64,000 bases of DNA from the NCBI RefSeq assembly GCF_964199755.1, contig NC_133897.1:123086125-123150124 (forward strand). Direction: 5' to 3'. This document shows positions 61,066-64,000 of the stretch, in pieces. Both the position numbers and the translations under genes were made by a program. Position 1 is the stretch's first letter; every line of letters starts with the position of its first letter. This DNA is from Larus michahellis. Its lineage: Eukaryota > Chordata > Aves > Charadriiformes > Laridae. Under the pieces are notes generated by a model, which ran no database searches, was not told the DNA's origin, and saw only the letters and a list, made by a program, of their open reading frames with translations.

Positions 61066-64000
61066 CTGTTTCTCTGTTTTCCATGACCCCTCTGAGACCA
61101 AGGTGCTGCATGTATGTGCCCTTCACAGCCTCTCTGTTTGAGAAATGATGAGAGGGCCGGCATTCCCTCTGTTTTCACCTGGACAGCAGCAATCTTGATG
61201 CAAACTGGATGCGTGTGGCTGTGGGGCAGGGCGGAGAGATGGTCTTTGACAGAGACCAAAGTGAAGGTTAGCTTTCCTCGTGGGGTCAAACCCCAAAGGA
61301 GATCAGACTCTCTGAGGTAAGGAAAAGACCCAACTTTCTGACACCCTACTGCCCTTTGCCTTAATGGCTTTTTGGGAAAGGACATCCATTCATTCATAAA
61401 TTCATCAATTTTTCATTCATAAAATAACCCTGTTTCATGCTCTAGAAATACTGGTGGTGGTGGACAGTGCATTGCACGCATATACTTTCCGTAGCTTTAA
61501 GTGCAATATTACCATTTGTGTCTTATTTTCAGAGGTGCTGAGCTGCTGTAGCTCTGGATGAAGTCCATGGAAAATGTATGTGGCAAGCACATTATTGAAG
61601 CGTAGCTCTCTCTGCCAGGTTTCTCCTGTTTTGCTTCTAACACCAGACCTTAGTACTCGCAATTCAACTGTTTAATAAAGGTGAACTCCTTATCTTTTGT
61701 TTCCTATTTATCAAATGTTGTACTTGTAATTTATCCTTGTTTTATGCTGTCATACGCAATTCATGGTCCAGAACAATAGTTCTTCTGACCCTATAGGAAA
61801 TTGATGGGTAGAACTACTTGGAAAATAATCTCCACTGGAAATCTTATTAAAAGTAAAATTCAACTAGTTATTACAAAGTTGACAGTCCGATTCATTCACC
61901 TGTCCAGGGCAGAATGGGAGGTCAACTTAAATTTGAACCCTTGGTAAAGAAGTGCCACTTCATATTAGTGTTAACAGGCAGTCCAAAGATAGGATCACAC
62001 ATTACTAAAGGTAAGAGGTGCAAAAACCCACTTACAAATTTAAAAGCAACATCCTGTACAAGTATGATTATGGAGTAGGACATTGGTATTATAATCTTCC
62101 AAATGACAGCTCTATCTGACTGTAATTCATCATGAAGTCAATAGTTTCTGGTGTGCCAGGAGTTCTCTTGGTCTGATGCAAGAACTTTATAGCTTAACTT
62201 TATGACCCCAGGAAATTAAATACATTATTGCAGTTCTAAATGAGTCTTTCCCTGCCTGAAGATACTAAAATTTCTGTAATACCCACTATTTATTACACAA
62301 TGGACACTTAAAAATTCTAAAACTTTGCCTTTTCTTTATAGCTCACACACAACACAACTGCATTGAAGCATCTAAGAACATGTTGCAAGCTACTTGTTTG
62401 TCGTTTTTAATTTTGGAGTTAGCAGAAAATAAAAAGTCAAGCTGTTAAACCTCCACCAATTTTCACTTCCTTGGAGTTGTTCTGAGAACTGCAACCTTTT
62501 GGGCCCTACGTGTGTCATTGCAGAAACATTTCAAATTCATCCATTGAATCAGGAGAGGTGACTTCAGTGCTGAGAGCTCCTCATAGTCCCACAGATAGAT
62601 CTGAGGTACAGTACCGACCATGCCGTTGTTGCGTGGCTCTGGAAATGCTTGTTTGCTGCCTCGGAAGAAGGAATTGTTTTGCTCCTCTTTCTCTGAAGGT
62701 CGGTTTGTGTGAAACTTGCTCCAGTTTTCTTTTCGACACACAAATAGAATTGCCTGTTGCTTGTCCAGGTATCCTCTTTCTTGCATCTAATCCGAGCACG
62801 TATCTGGGGTTTCTTTTTCATCTGCTGAAATACGACTGTGATAATTTTATCTCGACAGCCTGTATGGCTCCACTTGCATTTAAGCGGCAGTCTGACTGGC
62901 TGTGGGCTTCAGGCACATGACCTTGGGAGAGGGACAGACTATTCGTGTTGTGAAAGCCTTCTGTATTGGAGTGACGTGTGTGTGCATGTGTCTGATATAA
63001 CTTTGTAAGGGCATGGCAGACGCAAGAAACTGTCCTTCAGTGTCTGTCACTGCCAAACTGATCAGTTTTTCTGAGCTCATCCAAGTTCAGTTGGCACCTC
63101 TGCCTCCTTTTTGCTTCCCTCCTCTCTATTTTTCTGCTTATTATTAGCTCACTGTGGGTACTTGATAATGTAGTCTGTGATAAACAAAACACATAAAGTC
63201 CTGACTATGTAATAGGTAGCACCGCCAATTAGGAAAGCTGCTCAGCAGGTCCCATTATAGTACCCTGGTTTTCAGGGGTTTTGTGAAACTTCTAACATTT
63301 GAGCTGATATTTTTCAGGCCAGCTGTTTTCCTCAGCCGGCGTATTTTTGGAGTATTTCAGCTTGAGTGATTCAGTAAGACTGACAACAAGGCTAGCATAA
63401 AAATAAGGTTTTTTCTTCACCTTAAAAGAAAACCTCCAATATTTTCTTTGGTGTTCTTGTAGTTTGGAAGTTTGGAGCAAGGATGTAGACTTCAGTAGAG
63501 CACACAGCTTTTGCACGAGGAGCACTTCTTTTATTTGTCCCTGTGCAAATCTGCCCACGTTTGGCCTATAGAGTAGCCCTGTGGGGAAAACAAATCCAGA
63601 GCAGCTTACCTGTGCTGAGAACTGGCAGTGGGTGAAGATCTTTGACAGATCCAGCCCCTCTGCACGTGCTGTAGAGTCTCCGTGCCTGCTCCTGGCACCT
63701 GAGTTGTTCCTTAGTCCTGGAGCACCTGGGAAGCTTTCTGCTGTATTTGTCTTTACACAGCTTGAGGACACACGGAGCTCCAGTCTCTGGTTTACAGCAG
63801 AATGATGCGCCGAGTGAGGAAGTGGTTGTGAAAAGAAATGTGTACCGAGGAGTCAAAGGCTGTACCGTAAGTCTTTCTTACACACATCGAGGGCAGCGCT
63901 GCAGTTTCACAGGCAGCCGGAACTTAGGTATCTCCTGTCTCTTAAATGCTGGGGCTGCTAAAGCAAACAAACACGTAACATTTTTGTTAACTAACTCCTC

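Larger units (their letters stand above)
53250..64000. other. Non-coding stretch, intron or intergenic
   Basis: No supportable gene to the end of the window. A fragment at 53520-53580 (GATGAAATCCTAGTTCCCTTTGAAGTCATGAGTTT region) resembles an old archosaur repeat. GC-richer sequence at 56940-57400 is open in all three minus-strand frames, which indicates lack of stops rather than coding. A hairpin at 58745-58764, an alternating purine-pyrimidine tract at 59587-59632, a GAAAG repeat at 59911-59936 and a possible tRNA-like relic near 60980-61065 are the other visible items. Confidence 0.6.

Noticed and set aside
1..64000. CRISPR arrays, operons, phage, integrated virus or other prokaryote-type systems
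   Set aside because: Repeat content, CpG islands, splice signals and CR1 elements show vertebrate nuclear DNA. No regularly spaced repeats, retroviral gag/pol frames or LTR pairs were seen.

Overview
The window looks like avian nuclear DNA. The clearest evidence is a 5'-truncated CR1 LINE on the minus strand (about 15154-15575). It ends in the octamer-type CR1 tail and still encodes the C-terminal end of the CR1 reverse-transcriptase ORF. A second, much older CR1 lies on the plus strand (about 52760-53245). Low repeat density, short microsatellites, isolated CpG islands in an otherwise CpG-poor background and MIR-like SINE relics all fit a bird (or, less likely, another archosaur). There are no prokaryotic features and no complete protein-coding gene.

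Layout. A strong CpG island fills about 200-1960. It is TATA-less, with two palindromic NRF1-type motifs 41 bp apart (845-855 and 886-896). Downstream is a candidate first exon with an ATG at 969, arginine/proline-rich coding potential, a (CAG)5(CAA)4 tract and a consensus 5' splice donor after base 1176. This suggests a plus-strand gene whose remaining exons lie mostly or wholly outside the window. I do not recognise the N-terminus and assign no gene name. Just downstream are a 98-bp nearly perfect GC-rich inverted repeat (1341-1438) and a 0.2-0.25 kb tandem duplication with a nested 50-bp duplication (1513-1970).

From 2 to 44.4 kb the sequence reads as intron or non-coding DNA: AT-rich, dense in stops, with scattered short open frames that do not behave like genes. 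At about 44.5-45.0 kb there is a second, smaller CpG island containing an uninterrupted 67-nt polypurine tract. It is followed at 45203 by an ATG in a strong initiation context, which runs only about 17 nt into a consensus splice donor (after 45219). I read this as a possible alternative promoter and first exon, perhaps of the same plus-strand gene about 44 kb downstream of the first. From 45.2 to 64 kb the sequence again looks intronic or intergenic, with ancient CR1, MIR-like and other old repeat relics and simple repeats.

How the parts may work together (inference): the two CpG islands would give two transcripts with different N-termini spliced to shared exons beyond base 64000, a common vertebrate arrangement. 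Nothing here establishes that the two starts belong to one gene. No previously undescribed multi-gene system is evident. The most unusual structures are the GC-rich hairpin and nested duplication just inside the putative first intron.
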